In this document: positions 36,127 through 45,381 of the stretch, one piece after another
Position numbering within the stretch: the first letter of the stretch is position 1
Layout of the letters: each line of letters starts with the position of its first letter
Origin: Rhodomicrobium lacus
GTDB taxonomy: Bacteria > Pseudomonadota > Alphaproteobacteria > Rhizobiales > Rhodomicrobiaceae
Direction: 5' to 3'
DNA: 64,000 bases
Assembly (NCBI RefSeq): GCF_003992725.1
Contig: NZ_RZNF01000012.1
Location: 682,001-746,000 of the forward strand
Translations under genes and position numbers: made by a program
The notes under the pieces: model-generated
The model's database searches: none
Told to the model about the DNA's origin: nothing
The model's input: the letters and a program-made list of their open reading frames with translations, nothing else

Positions 36127-39100
36127 TTGGGCCGCCTCCTGGCAACATTCGCGACGCTTCTGGTGCTCCTCATCGGCGCGGCCTTCACCGTGCCCGCCTT
36201 TCTGGACTGGAACGCATTTCGGCCCGACATCGAAGAGGCGGCATCCACCCTTTTCGGCCAGAAGATTCGCATCGTCGGTGATATCGACATCGCGCTCCTG
36301 CCAGAGCCGCATGTGCGCGCCTCGAAGATCGCGACCGATCCCGCTCCGGGCGACAGGCTCGCTCTGAGCGCGGAAGCGCTCGATCTGTCGCTTTCCCTGC
36401 AAGGGCTCATCGGCGGGCACGTGGAGGCAAGCCGTCTGAAGCTGGTTCGCCCCGTGGTCATCGTTCAGGGAGCGTCGCGCGGCGGCGCGAGCGTGAGCAC
36501 GGCTGAACTCGCGCTCCCGTTTGCGGCGGATGTCCGCTCGCTGGAGGTGGAGGGCGGTCGCTTCACCTTCGTCCCCGGACATGGCGCGCCGCTTACGATT
36601 TCCGGCATCGATGGAAAGGTCACGGCCGCTTCACGCGGGGCGCCCTACCGCACAAACGTGAAGGCCACCTTCGACAACCGCCGGTTCGACCTGAAAATCA
36701 TCGCCCAGATCGCGCAGGGCTCAGGCATCAAGCTCGCAGGCAGCGCAACGGAGCTTGCCAGCAAGACGGTTCTCCATGCGGACGGCGTCCTTCGCCCGGG
36801 CTTCGCTCCGACCTTTGAAGGTGCGCTGACGCTGAACGCACCGAAGACGGCGGGGCTCGGCGCGCCCTTGGACGTGCAGGCGAGCGCGCGGGCAAAAGTC
36901 GATCTCGACAGCGCGTCGCTTTCCGACCTCGTGCTGACTCTCGACGGCGCGAACCGGCCTCAGATCCTGGCTGGTCGCGCGAAAATTCCATTCGCCGGAA
37001 CCGCCCCGGCCGAATTCTCTCTTCGCGCGAAATCGCTCGACGCGGACGCCTTGCTGGCGAAGGCGAACCCCGCGGCTGGATGGGCTGTCACTGCCGGGAA
37101 GCAATGGGACGAAACTCGCGCCGCAACCGACCGCCTGCTCTGGCTTTATCCAGAAATGCCTGTGCGGCTCGACCTCGCGGCAGAGCATGTGCAGTTGAAG
37201 GATGACTTCATCGACAATCTGAAGCTCGAAGGCGCGCGCAACGGCGACGGCTGGGCGTTCTCAAGCGTCGGGGCCACCCTTCCCGGCGACACGACGCTCG
37301 GCTTTACCGGCTCGCTCGCCCGCGACAGCGGCAAATCCGAACTGGCGGGCAAGCTTTCCATCGATGCACGGCACCTTCCGCGACTCACCCGCTGGATGGC
37401 ACCGGAAACGGACGGCAAGAATTCGCCAGCGCGATCCATCGCGTTCACGGGCGGGCTCAAACTCTCCGAGACCATCGCGGCGCTCGAAGACCTTTCCGGA
37501 ACGATTGACGGCGCACCCTTCACCGGTGGCGTCAGACTGGACAGCCAGCCGGTTCGTCGACTTTCGCTCACGCTGGCAGGCGACCGATTTGTCCTCGCCG
37601 GGGCAGATGCGGGAAAAGACGCTGATGCCTTTTCAACCGACGCGCTGAAGTCGGTGTGGCAAGGGACACTCTCGCAGCTGGCGCCTTTCTTCGGCGAAGA
37701 CGTTTCCGACATCAAGACCGGCGAGATCAGCCTTTCCGCCGGCGAACTTCACACAAGTCTCGTTCACGCGAAGAATCTCGCCGCGCAAATCAGGTTCAAT
37801 CCGGATCTTGTGACCGTCACGAAGCTCAGCGCCGAGACGCTCGACGGCCTCTCGGTGCAGGGCGAAGGCGCCGTGGCGCTGAAGACCGCCGCCCAAGGAA
37901 GGTTCGAGGGACGCGTCGAGGCGCGCACGCCGGAAGCTGTCGCTCAAGCCGCCGCCCTTCTCGGCGTCGCACCGGATCAACTTGGCGCGCGGACCCGGAT
38001 GATGGCTCCGGCCCTGCTCGCGATCAACTACGGAGCGGAGACGAGAGGACAAGGCGGCGCGGCGCTGATTTCCGGCTCGCTCGGCGATGTCCGTGTCGAT
38101 GGCCGCGCGCAGATCAGGGGCAATCTCGCAGACTGGCGGACGACGCCGTTCACGGCACAGATCGGCGCATCCTCGGCCGATGGCAACAAGCTCCTTGCGC
38201 TTCTTTACCCGAAAGCCGCCCCCGCGTCCTCGACTCCTTCCCCCGGCACGCTCAACCTTCGCCTTTCGGGCACATCGCAGCGGTTCGACACGTCGGGCAC
38301 CCTCAAGACGCAAGCCTTGCAGGCGCAGGTCGACGGCGCCACCGAGATGAAGGAACAGAAGCCTTTGTTCTCAGGCAAGGTTTCCGCAACGGCACCATCG
38401 CCGGAGCAATTCCTGTCGGCGCCGCTTCTGGCGCTGCTCGGCGCGGACACCAAAGCGCCGCTCCGTGTCGAGGCTACGGTCACGGCGACGCCCGAACGCA
38501 TCGAAGCTACGAAGCTCAAGGCCGAGTCCGGGCGCAATGCCATCAATGGCACGCTCGCCGCCATCCTCGCCGAACAGTTGGGCATCGAAGCCTCCCTGAG
38601 CGCAGACCAGTTGTCGCTCCCGTCGTTGCTTGGTCAGTTCCTCGCTCCGCCCGCCAACGAAACCGCTCCGAGCGACGCGTCTCCGCTCTGGAGCGAGCGC
38701 CCGTTCAACAAGATCGCGTTCGAGGAAACCACAGCCCGCATCGCGCTTGGCGTGCGGACGCTCAAGATTGGCGACGGCTTTGCGCTTTCCGATTCGCAAG
38801 TTTCCGCGGTGCTCGACAATGGGCGCCTCGACATCCGCAAGCTCGAAGGCAAGGCGCTCGGCGGCACGCTGGCGGGGTCGCTCGTGCTCGACGCGAAAGG
38901 CCCCACCGTCAAGGCAACCGCGAACATCTCTCTTGCGAATGCGGATCTTTCGCTTCTGCCGGCGCAAAATTCGCCGCCGCTCATGCAGGGCCGCGTTTCT
39001 CTGATCGTCAAGGCGTCCGGTCAGGGGCTCAGTCCGCGCGGGCTTATCGCAGTTCTCGGCGGCAAGGGGGCGATTGCGCTTTCGGAAGGCCAACTCGCGA

Positions 39101-39783
39101 GGCTTTCCCCGGCCGCGCTGCAGAAAAGCGGAGACGATTTGCAGTCGGCCAGCGCGCCCCTCGCGGAAGATGTCATCGCACGCAAGGCACAGGACGCGCT
39201 GCAATCGGGAGACTTCAAATTCCGCAAGCTGCGGTTTCCGCTCGTCATCCGCGACGGCACGCTGGAAATTCCGCGCGCCTCGTTCCGCCATCTCCGCGAC
39301 GGCACCATTCGCATGCAGGCCGACCTCGACCTCGCAACCATGCAGGCGGACACAACGTGGCAGGTCGGCGTCAGTTCGGACCGACGCAAATGGCCACCGG
39401 TCAAGCTCATCCTCGCGGGGCCGCTGCGCGAGTTGGGCACCGCGCGGCGCTCGCTGTCGGCCGAGGCGTTTGTTCGCGCCGTGATGGTCCGCAAGATGGA
39501 AAACGACATTGCACGGCTTGAAAGCCTGAACAGGCCGCAGCCGTCTCAGTCCGTTCAAACGTCGCAGCCCGCCCCGATGGCTCTGCCGCAGCCACCTGCC
39601 ACGCCCGCCCAGACTTCATCGTGGACGACGGCGCAGGAGCCCGCGCCGCGCCCCCGCCGCAGTCCGAACTCGTCTTCGGCGAAACAGCCCGGCGCTACAC
39701 CGGCGCGCCTGCCATCCGATCCGTCGTCGGCGGACTTCGACAAGCGCATCCGCGATACGCTCGCGCCGCAAGGCGGGCGTTGA
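36127..39783 (+). CDS. AsmA-family protein
   Basis: A 1218-residue AsmA-like protein. An N-terminal membrane anchor (LLATFATLLVLLIGAAFTVPAFL) is followed by the AsmA opening DWNAFRPDIEEAASTLFGQKIRIVGDIDIALLPEPHVRASKI. A long beta-rich periplasmic repeat region and a C-terminal AsmA_2-like portion follow (KGAIALSEGQLARLSPAAL, ASFRHLRDGTIRMQADLDL). The last 110 residues are Pro/Ser/Gln-rich and probably disordered. AsmA proteins bridge the periplasm and are linked to phospholipid transport and outer-membrane assembly. The start is TTG at 36127 with AAGAGGA upstream. Confidence 0.9.
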   Translation: MGRLLATFATLLVLLIGAAFTVPAFLDWNAFRPDIEEAASTLFGQKIRIVGDIDIALLPEPHVRASKIATDPAPGDRLALSAEALDLSLSLQGLIGGHVEASRLKLVRPVVIVQGASRGGASVSTAELALPFAADVRSLEVEGGRFTFVPGHGAPLTISGIDGKVTAASRGAPYRTNVKATFDNRRFDLKIIAQIAQGSGIKLAGSATELASKTVLHADGVLRPGFAPTFEGALTLNAPKTAGLGAPLDVQASARAKVDLDSASLSDLVLTLDGANRPQILAGRAKIPFAGTAPAEFSLRAKSLDADALLAKANPAAGWAVTAGKQWDETRAATDRLLWLYPEMPVRLDLAAEHVQLKDDFIDNLKLEGARNGDGWAFSSVGATLPGDTTLGFTGSLARDSGKSELAGKLSIDARHLPRLTRWMAPETDGKNSPARSIAFTGGLKLSETIAALEDLSGTIDGAPFTGGVRLDSQPVRRLSLTLAGDRFVLAGADAGKDADAFSTDALKSVWQGTLSQLAPFFGEDVSDIKTGEISLSAGELHTSLVHAKNLAAQIRFNPDLVTVTKLSAETLDGLSVQGEGAVALKTAAQGRFEGRVEARTPEAVAQAAALLGVAPDQLGARTRMMAPALLAINYGAETRGQGGAALISGSLGDVRVDGRAQIRGNLADWRTTPFTAQIGASSADGNKLLALLYPKAAPASSTPSPGTLNLRLSGTSQRFDTSGTLKTQALQAQVDGATEMKEQKPLFSGKVSATAPSPEQFLSAPLLALLGADTKAPLRVEATVTATPERIEATKLKAESGRNAINGTLAAILAEQLGIEASLSADQLSLPSLLGQFLAPPANETAPSDASPLWSERPFNKIAFEETTARIALGVRTLKIGDGFALSDSQVSAVLDNGRLDIRKLEGKALGGTLAGSLVLDAKGPTVKATANISLANADLSLLPAQNSPPLMQGRVSLIVKASGQGLSPRGLIAVLGGKGAIALSEGQLARLSPAALQKSGDDLQSASAPLAEDVIARKAQDALQSGDFKFRKLRFPLVIRDGTLEIPRASFRHLRDGTIRMQADLDLATMQADTTWQVGVSSDRRKWPPVKLILAGPLRELGTARRSLSAEAFVRAVMVRKMENDIARLESLNRPQPSQSVQTSQPAPMALPQPPATPAQTSSWTTAQEPAPRPRRSPNSSSAKQPGATPARLPSDPSSADFDKRIRDTLAPQGGR

Positions 39784-39809
39784 AGGGCGAACGCTAATCC
39801 GGAGCCCGC

Positions 39810-39837
39810 CCGATCTGATCGATCGCAATCAGACCGG
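39810..39837. terminator. Hairpin between convergent genes, possible terminator
   Basis: A 10-bp stem with one mismatch (39810-39819 with 39828-39837) lies between the convergent AsmA and aminotransferase genes. There is no T-run on either side, so the terminator call is tentative. Confidence 0.3.
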
Positions 39838-39905
39838 TAAAATCGTCTCTTCAGAGTTCAAAAGCGGATACATCCATCAGGTAGGATCGACGATCGGATC
39901 TAACC

Positions 39906-41249
39906 CTAGGCGACGCGTCGGAGCGCGTTGCGCAGCGCATGCACGATCTCGCCGATCTGGCTCTCGGTCACGATCAGCGGGGGCGAGAGCGCGATGATTT
40001 CACCGCCCTGTCGCACGAGCACACCGTTCGCGAAACAGTCCTGATAGACCTCGAAGGCGCGCTTGCCCGCCCCGTCGGCGCGCGGCGCAAGCTCGATGCC
40101 CGCAACGAGTCCCTGATTGCGGATGTCGACGACGTGGGGCTCGCCCCTGAGCGAATGCACGGCCTCTTCCCAGGCCGGCGCGAGTGTGGCAGCGCGCTCG
40201 AAAAGCCCTTCGCCTTCGTAGATGTCGAGCGTTGCGAGCCCCGCCGCGCAGGCCACGGGGTGGCCGGAATAGGTGTAGCCGTGGAACAGCTCGATGACGT
40301 GTTCCGGCCCCTGCATGATGGCGTCGTGAATCTGGCGCTTCGCGATGGCGGCGCCCATGGGGATCGCGCCGTTGGTGATGCCTTTCGCCACGGTGAAAAT
40401 GTCGGGCACGACGCCGAACGCCTGCGAAGCGAAGGCGGCGCCCATGCGCCCGAAGCCCGTGATGACCTCGTCGAAGATGAGGAGCAGCCCGTGTCGGTCG
40501 CAAATCGCCCGGAGCCGTTCGAGATAGCCCTTCGGCGGCAGGATCGCGCCTGCCGAGCCGGACATGGGCTCCACGATCACGCCCGCGATGGTGTCGGCGC
40601 CATGCAGGGCGATGATGCCTTCGAGCGCCTCGGCAAGTTCCGCGCCGTGCTCCGGCTGGCCCTTTGTAAAGGCGTTGCGCTTGATGTCGAGCGTGTGCGG
40701 CAGATAGTCGACATAGGGAAGGAGCGCTCCGAAGGCGCGGCGGTTGTTAACGAGGCCGCCGACCGACATGCCGCCGAAATTAGCCCCGTGATAGCCCTTT
40801 TCGCGACCGACGAATCGCGTGCGCTGGCCCTGCCCTCGCGCATGATGGTAGGCGAGCGCGATCTTGAGAGCCGATTCGACCGCCTCGGAACCGGAATTCG
40901 CGAAGAAGACCCGGTCGAGGCCCTTCGGCGCGATGCGCGCGAGCCGCGCCGCCAGTTCAAATGCGCCCGGATGCCCGATCTGGAACGCGGTCGCATAGTC
41001 CATCTTCAGAAGCTGACGCTCCACGGCTTCCGCGATTTGCGGCCGCGCGTGGCCCGCGTTCACACACCAGAGCCCCGCCACGCCATCGAGAACCTTATGG
41101 CCATCGATCGCGGTATAATGCATACCTTGCGCCTCGACGAGCACGCGGGGGCTGGCCTTGAACTGGCGGTTCGCCGTGAACGGCATCCAGTAGGCCGACA
41201 TGTCGAGTTCGTTGGACAACGGGGCGGCAGCGCTCGAATTCTGGTTCAT
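39906..41249 (-). CDS. Class III omega-aminotransferase (beta-alanine:pyruvate type)
   Basis: A 447-residue PLP-dependent class III aminotransferase. The PLP lysine is in FTVAKGITNGAIPMGAAIA and the Asp that contacts the ring is in LLIFDEVITGFGRMGA. The N-terminal MSAYWMPFTANRQFKASPR is characteristic of beta-alanine:pyruvate aminotransferases, which use omega-amino acids or amines with pyruvate as acceptor. The ATG at 41249 has AGAGG about nine bases upstream. It is divergent from an SDR gene, so a joint amine or amino-alcohol pathway is possible. Confidence 0.9.
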   Translation of the reverse strand: MNQNSSAAAPLSNELDMSAYWMPFTANRQFKASPRVLVEAQGMHYTAIDGHKVLDGVAGLWCVNAGHARPQIAEAVERQLLKMDYATAFQIGHPGAFELAARLARIAPKGLDRVFFANSGSEAVESALKIALAYHHARGQGQRTRFVGREKGYHGANFGGMSVGGLVNNRRAFGALLPYVDYLPHTLDIKRNAFTKGQPEHGAELAEALEGIIALHGADTIAGVIVEPMSGSAGAILPPKGYLERLRAICDRHGLLLIFDEVITGFGRMGAAFASQAFGVVPDIFTVAKGITNGAIPMGAAIAKRQIHDAIMQGPEHVIELFHGYTYSGHPVACAAGLATLDIYEGEGLFERAATLAPAWEEAVHSLRGEPHVVDIRNQGLVAGIELAPRADGAGKRAFEVYQDCFANGVLVRQGGEIIALSPPLIVTESQIGEIVHALRNALRRVA

Positions 41250-41327
41250 GTGCGTAACCTCTTTTGGCAACGGGGTTTAAACCTCTGAGGGCGTTGTCAC
41301 AAGCCGAATGCACGGAAAGGAAATCAG

Positions 41328-42053
41328 ATGTCGAAAAGTGCAAGGGTCGCGGTGATTACCGGTGCGGGCAACGGCATCGGTGCGGGCGTGGCGCGCGAAC
41401 TTGCGGCACAAGGCTACGTCTGCGTCTGCGCCGATAGAGACAAGGCGCGCGCAGCCGAGGTCGCCGGGCAGGTCGCGGGCTGCGCCGTCGCCTGCGACGT
41501 ATCAAGCGAGGCGGATGTAAGCCGGCTCGTTTCGGAGGCCGCCACGCGCTTCGGCGGCATCGACGCCATCGTGTCGAACGCGGGGATCATGCAGCGAACC
41601 CCGCTCGCCGAAACCTCGCTCGAAGACTGGAACCGCGTCCTCGCCACGAATCTCACGGCGGCATTCTTGCTCGCGAAGCATGGGGAAGCGCATCTGCGGT
41701 CCGCGAAAGGCGGCATGGTGCTGATCGCGTCGACGCGCGCGCATATGTCGGAGCCAGACACCTTCGCCTACTCCGCCAGCAAGGGCGGCCTCGTCGCGCT
41801 GACGCATTCGCTGGCGGTCACGCTCGGGCCGGACGTGCGCGTGAATTGTATTTCGCCGGGATGGATCAACGTCGACGAAAGCGCGGTGCTTTCGGCGGAA
41901 GATCACGCGCAACATCCCGCCGGGCGCGTCGGCGTGCCAGCCGATATCGCGGCTGCGGTGGCATTTCTACTTTCACGCGAGTCCGGCTTCATGACAGGCT
42001 CGGAGCTTATCGTCGACGGCGGGATGACCCGGAAGATGATCTATCGGGAGTAG
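41328..42053 (+). CDS. Short-chain dehydrogenase/reductase
   Basis: A 241-residue SDR with NAD(P) motif VITGAGNGIGAGVA, structural SNAGIM, active-site Ser in VLIASTRAHM, Tyr-x-x-x-Lys in AYSASKGG, and the normal C-terminus GFMTGSELIVDGGMTRKM. The NADP preference is not clear from sequence. It is followed 6 bp later by pxpA and probably shares its transcript. Substrate unknown. Confidence 0.88.
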   Translation: MSKSARVAVITGAGNGIGAGVARELAAQGYVCVCADRDKARAAEVAGQVAGCAVACDVSSEADVSRLVSEAATRFGGIDAIVSNAGIMQRTPLAETSLEDWNRVLATNLTAAFLLAKHGEAHLRSAKGGMVLIASTRAHMSEPDTFAYSASKGGLVALTHSLAVTLGPDVRVNCISPGWINVDESAVLSAEDHAQHPAGRVGVPADIAAAVAFLLSRESGFMTGSELIVDGGMTRKMIYRE

Positions 42054-42059
42054 AGTGCG

Positions 42060-42836
42060 ATGCACATCGATCTCAATGCGGATATGGGCGAAGGTTTTGG
42101 CGCCTATCGCATCGGGCATGACGAGGAGCTTGTCGGCATCGTCACGTCCGCGAACGTCGCTTGCGGCTTCCACGGCGGCGATCCCACCATCATGCATGGC
42201 CTCGCGGTTCAGGCGGCGGCGCGCGGCATGGCGCTCGGCGCGCACCCCGGCTTCAACGACCTGTGGGGTTTCGGCCGTCGCGCGATCCCGATGGCCGCGC
42301 GCGAACTCGAATATATGGTGGCGTATCAGATCGGCGCTCTTCAGGCGCTCGCGGCCTATGCTGCGGCACCGCTACGCCATGTGAAACCGCATGGTGCGCT
42401 TTACACCATCGCCGCGGAGGACGCGGCCTGTGCGGGCGCGATCGCGGGAGCCGTGCGCACCGTAGACGAGCGGCTGATCCTTGTTGGGCCGCCTGGGTCC
42501 GAGCTTGAAAGGGCTGCCAATCTCGCGGGCCTTGCTTTCGCGCGCGAAGGCTTCTGCGACAGGCTCTATCGCGAGGACGGCTCGCTCGTGCCGCGCGACG
42601 AACCGGGCGCGGTCATCGCGAACGCCGACGCCGCCGCGTTGCAGGCGCTCCGGCTCGCGACGGAAGGCGTGGCCTACACGGCGGGCGGCGGCAAGGTGAA
42701 GCTCGAAGTCGATACGCTGTGCATCCATGGCGACGAGCCCGCCGCGGTCGCCGTCGCGAAAGCGGTTCGCCGCGCGCTCGAACAGGTGGGCGTGGAATTG
42801 CGCCCTCTCTCGCCATCCGTCGCGTCGGCTGTGTGA
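42060..42836 (+). CDS. pxpA: 5-oxoprolinase subunit A (LamB/YcsF family)
   Basis: Part of the ATP-dependent PxpABC 5-oxoprolinase that opens 5-oxoproline to glutamate. The 258-residue protein has the family pattern from its first residues: MHIDLNADMGEGFG, ANVACGFHGGDP, GAHPGFNDLWGFGRR, and HVKPHGALY. The partners PxpB and PxpC are not adjacent; they may lie elsewhere, or PxpA may serve another purpose here. It follows an SDR gene closely. Confidence 0.92.
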   Translation: MHIDLNADMGEGFGAYRIGHDEELVGIVTSANVACGFHGGDPTIMHGLAVQAAARGMALGAHPGFNDLWGFGRRAIPMAARELEYMVAYQIGALQALAAYAAAPLRHVKPHGALYTIAAEDAACAGAIAGAVRTVDERLILVGPPGSELERAANLAGLAFAREGFCDRLYREDGSLVPRDEPGAVIANADAAALQALRLATEGVAYTAGGGKVKLEVDTLCIHGDEPAAVAVAKAVRRALEQVGVELRPLSPSVASAV

Positions 42837-42844
42837 TCGATGGA

Positions 42845-44380
42845 TCAAGCCGTGTTGAGATGCGCCTCGTACCACGCCTTGAGGTCGCCGAGGGCCGGAT
42901 GCGCGAGGTTCTGCCAGAGATAACGGCGGATGCGCGGCAGATGGCGGAGATAACCGTGCTTGCCGTCGCGCATCGACAGGCGAACGAAGATGCCGAGGAT
43001 CTTCGTGTTGCGCTCGGCGCCGAGGATGGCGTAGGCGCGGGCGAATGCGTCGGCATCGAAAGCCGGATCGGCAGCGGAGGCACTCTCGCAATAGCGCGCA
43101 TAAAGCGTGCGTTCGACGGCTTCCGGCACGTCCAGCCGCGCGTCCTGCAACAACGAAACGAGATCGTAGGCTGGATGCGCCCACACGGCGTCCTGGAAAT
43201 CGATGACACCGAGCCGCTTGAGCCCGTCGCGCTCGCGACAGATCAGCAGGTTCGGCGAGTGGTAATCGCGCAGCGCGACGGTCTTCGGCTGATTTTCGAG
43301 CCAATCGAGATGCGGCGCCCATGCAGCAACGAAAGAGCGGGCTGTCTCGGCCGGGTCGGCGCCCGTTGGCTCAAGCCGGAAATACCATTGCAGCAGAAGG
43401 TCGAGTTCGACGTCCATCGCCTCGCGGTCGAAGGCGGGAACCTCATAGAAGCCGCCGCACGGCAAGGGAAGCGAGCGCGGCACGCCGGATGCGTGGATCG
43501 CCCACAGGCCGTCCGCCGCCAGCGCATAAAGGGGTTCCAGCGCTTCACCCTCGGTGATCAGATCGCCGAACACCGCATCGCCGAGATCCTCGATCAGATA
43601 AAGTCCGGCGTCGGTGTCCGAAGCCGTAACGGCGGGCGCGGATAACCCGGCGCGATCCCGCAACCAATTCGAAACCGCAATGAACGGGGTGCCCTCACGC
43701 GCGAGATGGGCGATGGCGCAATAAGGGCGGCCGCCACGGATCGGCGGCCCGTCACTTTTCGGTGGCCAATCCATGAGCATCACCGTCTCTCCCGCCCGGG
43801 CGAGACGCAAGAATTGCCGCGCCGAGGCGTCGCCGCGCAAACCGAGGCAGCGCGCACCCGCCCAGCCGCACCGAGCAAGAAACGCTTCGATCTGGCGGAA
43901 GCGCGCAAGCTTCCTTTCCCACGCGCCGAGGCCCGTGAGCGTGACGCGGCGTGTCGTGCCATCGCCCTCTATGCGAACGTCGAGCCGATCATCTGGCAGC
44001 GCGCCGGCCACAATGTCGGGCCATTCGACGAGCACCGCTGCCGTCTGGCACATCTCCGCAAAGCCGATTTCTTCTTCGTCGCCCGGACTGAGCCGATACA
44101 GGTCGCAATGATAGACGGTGCGGCGCGGCGTTTCGTAGGCGTGGACGATCTGATAAGTGGGGCTCGTCGCCGCCTCGGTCACGCCGAGTGCCGCAAGCAG
44201 CCCCTGCGCAAAGGTGGTCTTGCCTGCGCCGAGATCGCCGGACAGCGTGATGATATCGCGCTCCGAGACGAAGGCCGAGAGACGGCTTGCCAGCGCCTTC
44301 AATGCTTCCGGGCTATCGATTTCCCACACGGGCACCCCTCCGATTCCTCCGCCGAACGTTCTTCTACGATCGTCCAGCAT
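42845..44380 (-). CDS. TsaE-aminoglycoside phosphotransferase-like fusion (TsaE/AmgK)
   Basis: A two-domain protein of 511 residues. The N-terminal ~150 residues are TsaE, the ATPase that helps TsaB/TsaD make threonylcarbamoyl-adenosine in tRNA (Walker A LSGDLGAGKTTFAQGLL, TSPTYQIVHAYE, LYRLSPGDEEEIGF, LVEWPD). The C-terminal ~350 residues are a phosphotransferase of the AmgK type, which phosphorylates MurNAc/GlcNAc anomerically in cell-wall recycling (catalytic loop LRDYHSPNLL, metal site GVIDFQDAVWAHPAYDLVSL). The fusion is known from alphaproteobacteria. A murU nucleotidyltransferase, a frequent neighbour, does not follow here. The start is uncertain: an alternative GTG lies eight codons upstream. 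Confidence 0.9.
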   Translation of the reverse strand: MLDDRRRTFGGGIGGVPVWEIDSPEALKALASRLSAFVSERDIITLSGDLGAGKTTFAQGLLAALGVTEAATSPTYQIVHAYETPRRTVYHCDLYRLSPGDEEEIGFAEMCQTAAVLVEWPDIVAGALPDDRLDVRIEGDGTTRRVTLTGLGAWERKLARFRQIEAFLARCGWAGARCLGLRGDASARQFLRLARAGETVMLMDWPPKSDGPPIRGGRPYCAIAHLAREGTPFIAVSNWLRDRAGLSAPAVTASDTDAGLYLIEDLGDAVFGDLITEGEALEPLYALAADGLWAIHASGVPRSLPLPCGGFYEVPAFDREAMDVELDLLLQWYFRLEPTGADPAETARSFVAAWAPHLDWLENQPKTVALRDYHSPNLLICRERDGLKRLGVIDFQDAVWAHPAYDLVSLLQDARLDVPEAVERTLYARYCESASAADPAFDADAFARAYAILGAERNTKILGIFVRLSMRDGKHGYLRHLPRIRRYLWQNLAHPALGDLKAWYEAHLNTA

Positions 44381-44502
44381 CGCGGTCAAAATCAGGATGC
44401 GCACACGCTGCGAAAAGAGGTTCCGCCTGTATAAGGGTCAAGGGAGCGTTATCGAAGCTCGCGTGTTCTTTTCGCGAGCGCATGTGGAAACGCGAGGTCC
44501 AG

Positions 44503-44745
44503 ATGACAAAAGTCCATTACGAGATTGTGGAGCACGACGGCGGCTGGGCCTACAAGGCAGAAGGCGTCTTTTCCGAGCCATTTCCAACGAAACAGGCCGC
44601 CTTGGCCGCGGCCGAGCTGGCGGCAGGCGAACAGCGCATTTCAGGCACGTCGCAGGATATCGAGTTCGAGGATGCGTCAGGCCGATGGCATCTCGAATTC
44701 GAGCCGGGCACAGACCGCCCCGAAACCGACGTCACCGCAGAATGA
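44503..44745 (+). CDS. DUF2188-like small protein
   Basis: An 80-residue soluble protein: VHYEIVEHDGGWAYKAEGVFSEPFPTKQAALAAAELAAGEQRISGTSQDIEFEDASGRWHLEF. This is the beta-beta-alpha pattern of DUF2188, small proteins of unknown role with a Trp-containing strand and an AA-rich helix. The ATG at 44503 has GAGG upstream. It is divergent from the TsaE fusion gene. Confidence 0.72.
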   Translation: MTKVHYEIVEHDGGWAYKAEGVFSEPFPTKQAALAAAELAAGEQRISGTSQDIEFEDASGRWHLEFEPGTDRPETDVTAE

Positions 44746-44874
44746 CAGCCAGCCAAGGCGCGTGCTCAGAGTCGCATCGCTTCACCCGCTTGTTTCTGGA
44801 AGGCGGGCAATAAGCGGCCAGGTTGCGCCACCAAGCAAGGAGTGACGAGCGAGCCGCCAGTTCAGCCAGCGAGA

Positions 44875-45135
44875 TCAGCCTTGTGCACGCCCGACGACGA
44901 TGGCCTTGCTCTCGGTCACGCGCGAAAGATCTTTCGCGATCTGCCGCATGGTGCGGACCTGGCCAACCTTGGCGCTCAGCACATACTGCCAGTCGTGATA
45001 GCTTTCGCGGATCTGAAATTCTTCGTAAAGCTTCGCCAGTCGGTCGGCAGCCTTTGCGGCGGCGTTCTGGAGGTTGGAAATTTCCTCCTCCGCGCGAGCC
45101 AGCCGCTCGCGCAGGATGGTATCGTCTCTCGTCAT
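44875..45135 (-). CDS. Small coiled-coil protein
   Basis: An 86-residue protein that is almost wholly helical: LRERLARAEEEISNLQNAAAKAADRLAKLYEEFQIRESYHDWQYVLSAKVGQVRTMRQIAKDL. A coiled coil is predicted from the heptads in the first half. The ATG at 45135 follows GAGG. No function is known to me. It lies beyond the rocD operon on the same strand, separated by a hairpin. Confidence 0.6.
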   Translation of the reverse strand: MTRDDTILRERLARAEEEISNLQNAAAKAADRLAKLYEEFQIRESYHDWQYVLSAKVGQVRTMRQIAKDLSRVTESKAIVVGRAQG

Positions 45136-45319
45136 GGATGCCTCCCTTGTTGTTCTTCCTTGAGGCGCACGTTCCTTCGCGGGAGCGTGTCTTTTCAAGA
45201 CTATAGCGCGAAGTCGTGGACGATTTGCTACGCTACTTTCGATGCAACCGACGTATCGCTGTGGAGTTGTGTTCGAAAATCCTCAGACGAAATCACACCT
45301 TGTTGAACGTACAAATGAC

Positions 45320-45346
45320 AAGTGGCCGGAGAACCCGGCCACTTGA
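45320..45346 (-). terminator. Strong hairpin after rocD, probable terminator
   Basis: A perfect 11-bp stem (CAAGTGGCCGG with CCGGCCACTTG, five-base loop) about 35 bp after the rocD stop. The T-tract on the - strand is weak, so it may end or protect the transcript rather than be a classical intrinsic terminator. Confidence 0.5.
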
Positions 45347-45381
45347 TCGACATCACACGGCATGAGCCGCGAAAGACACGT

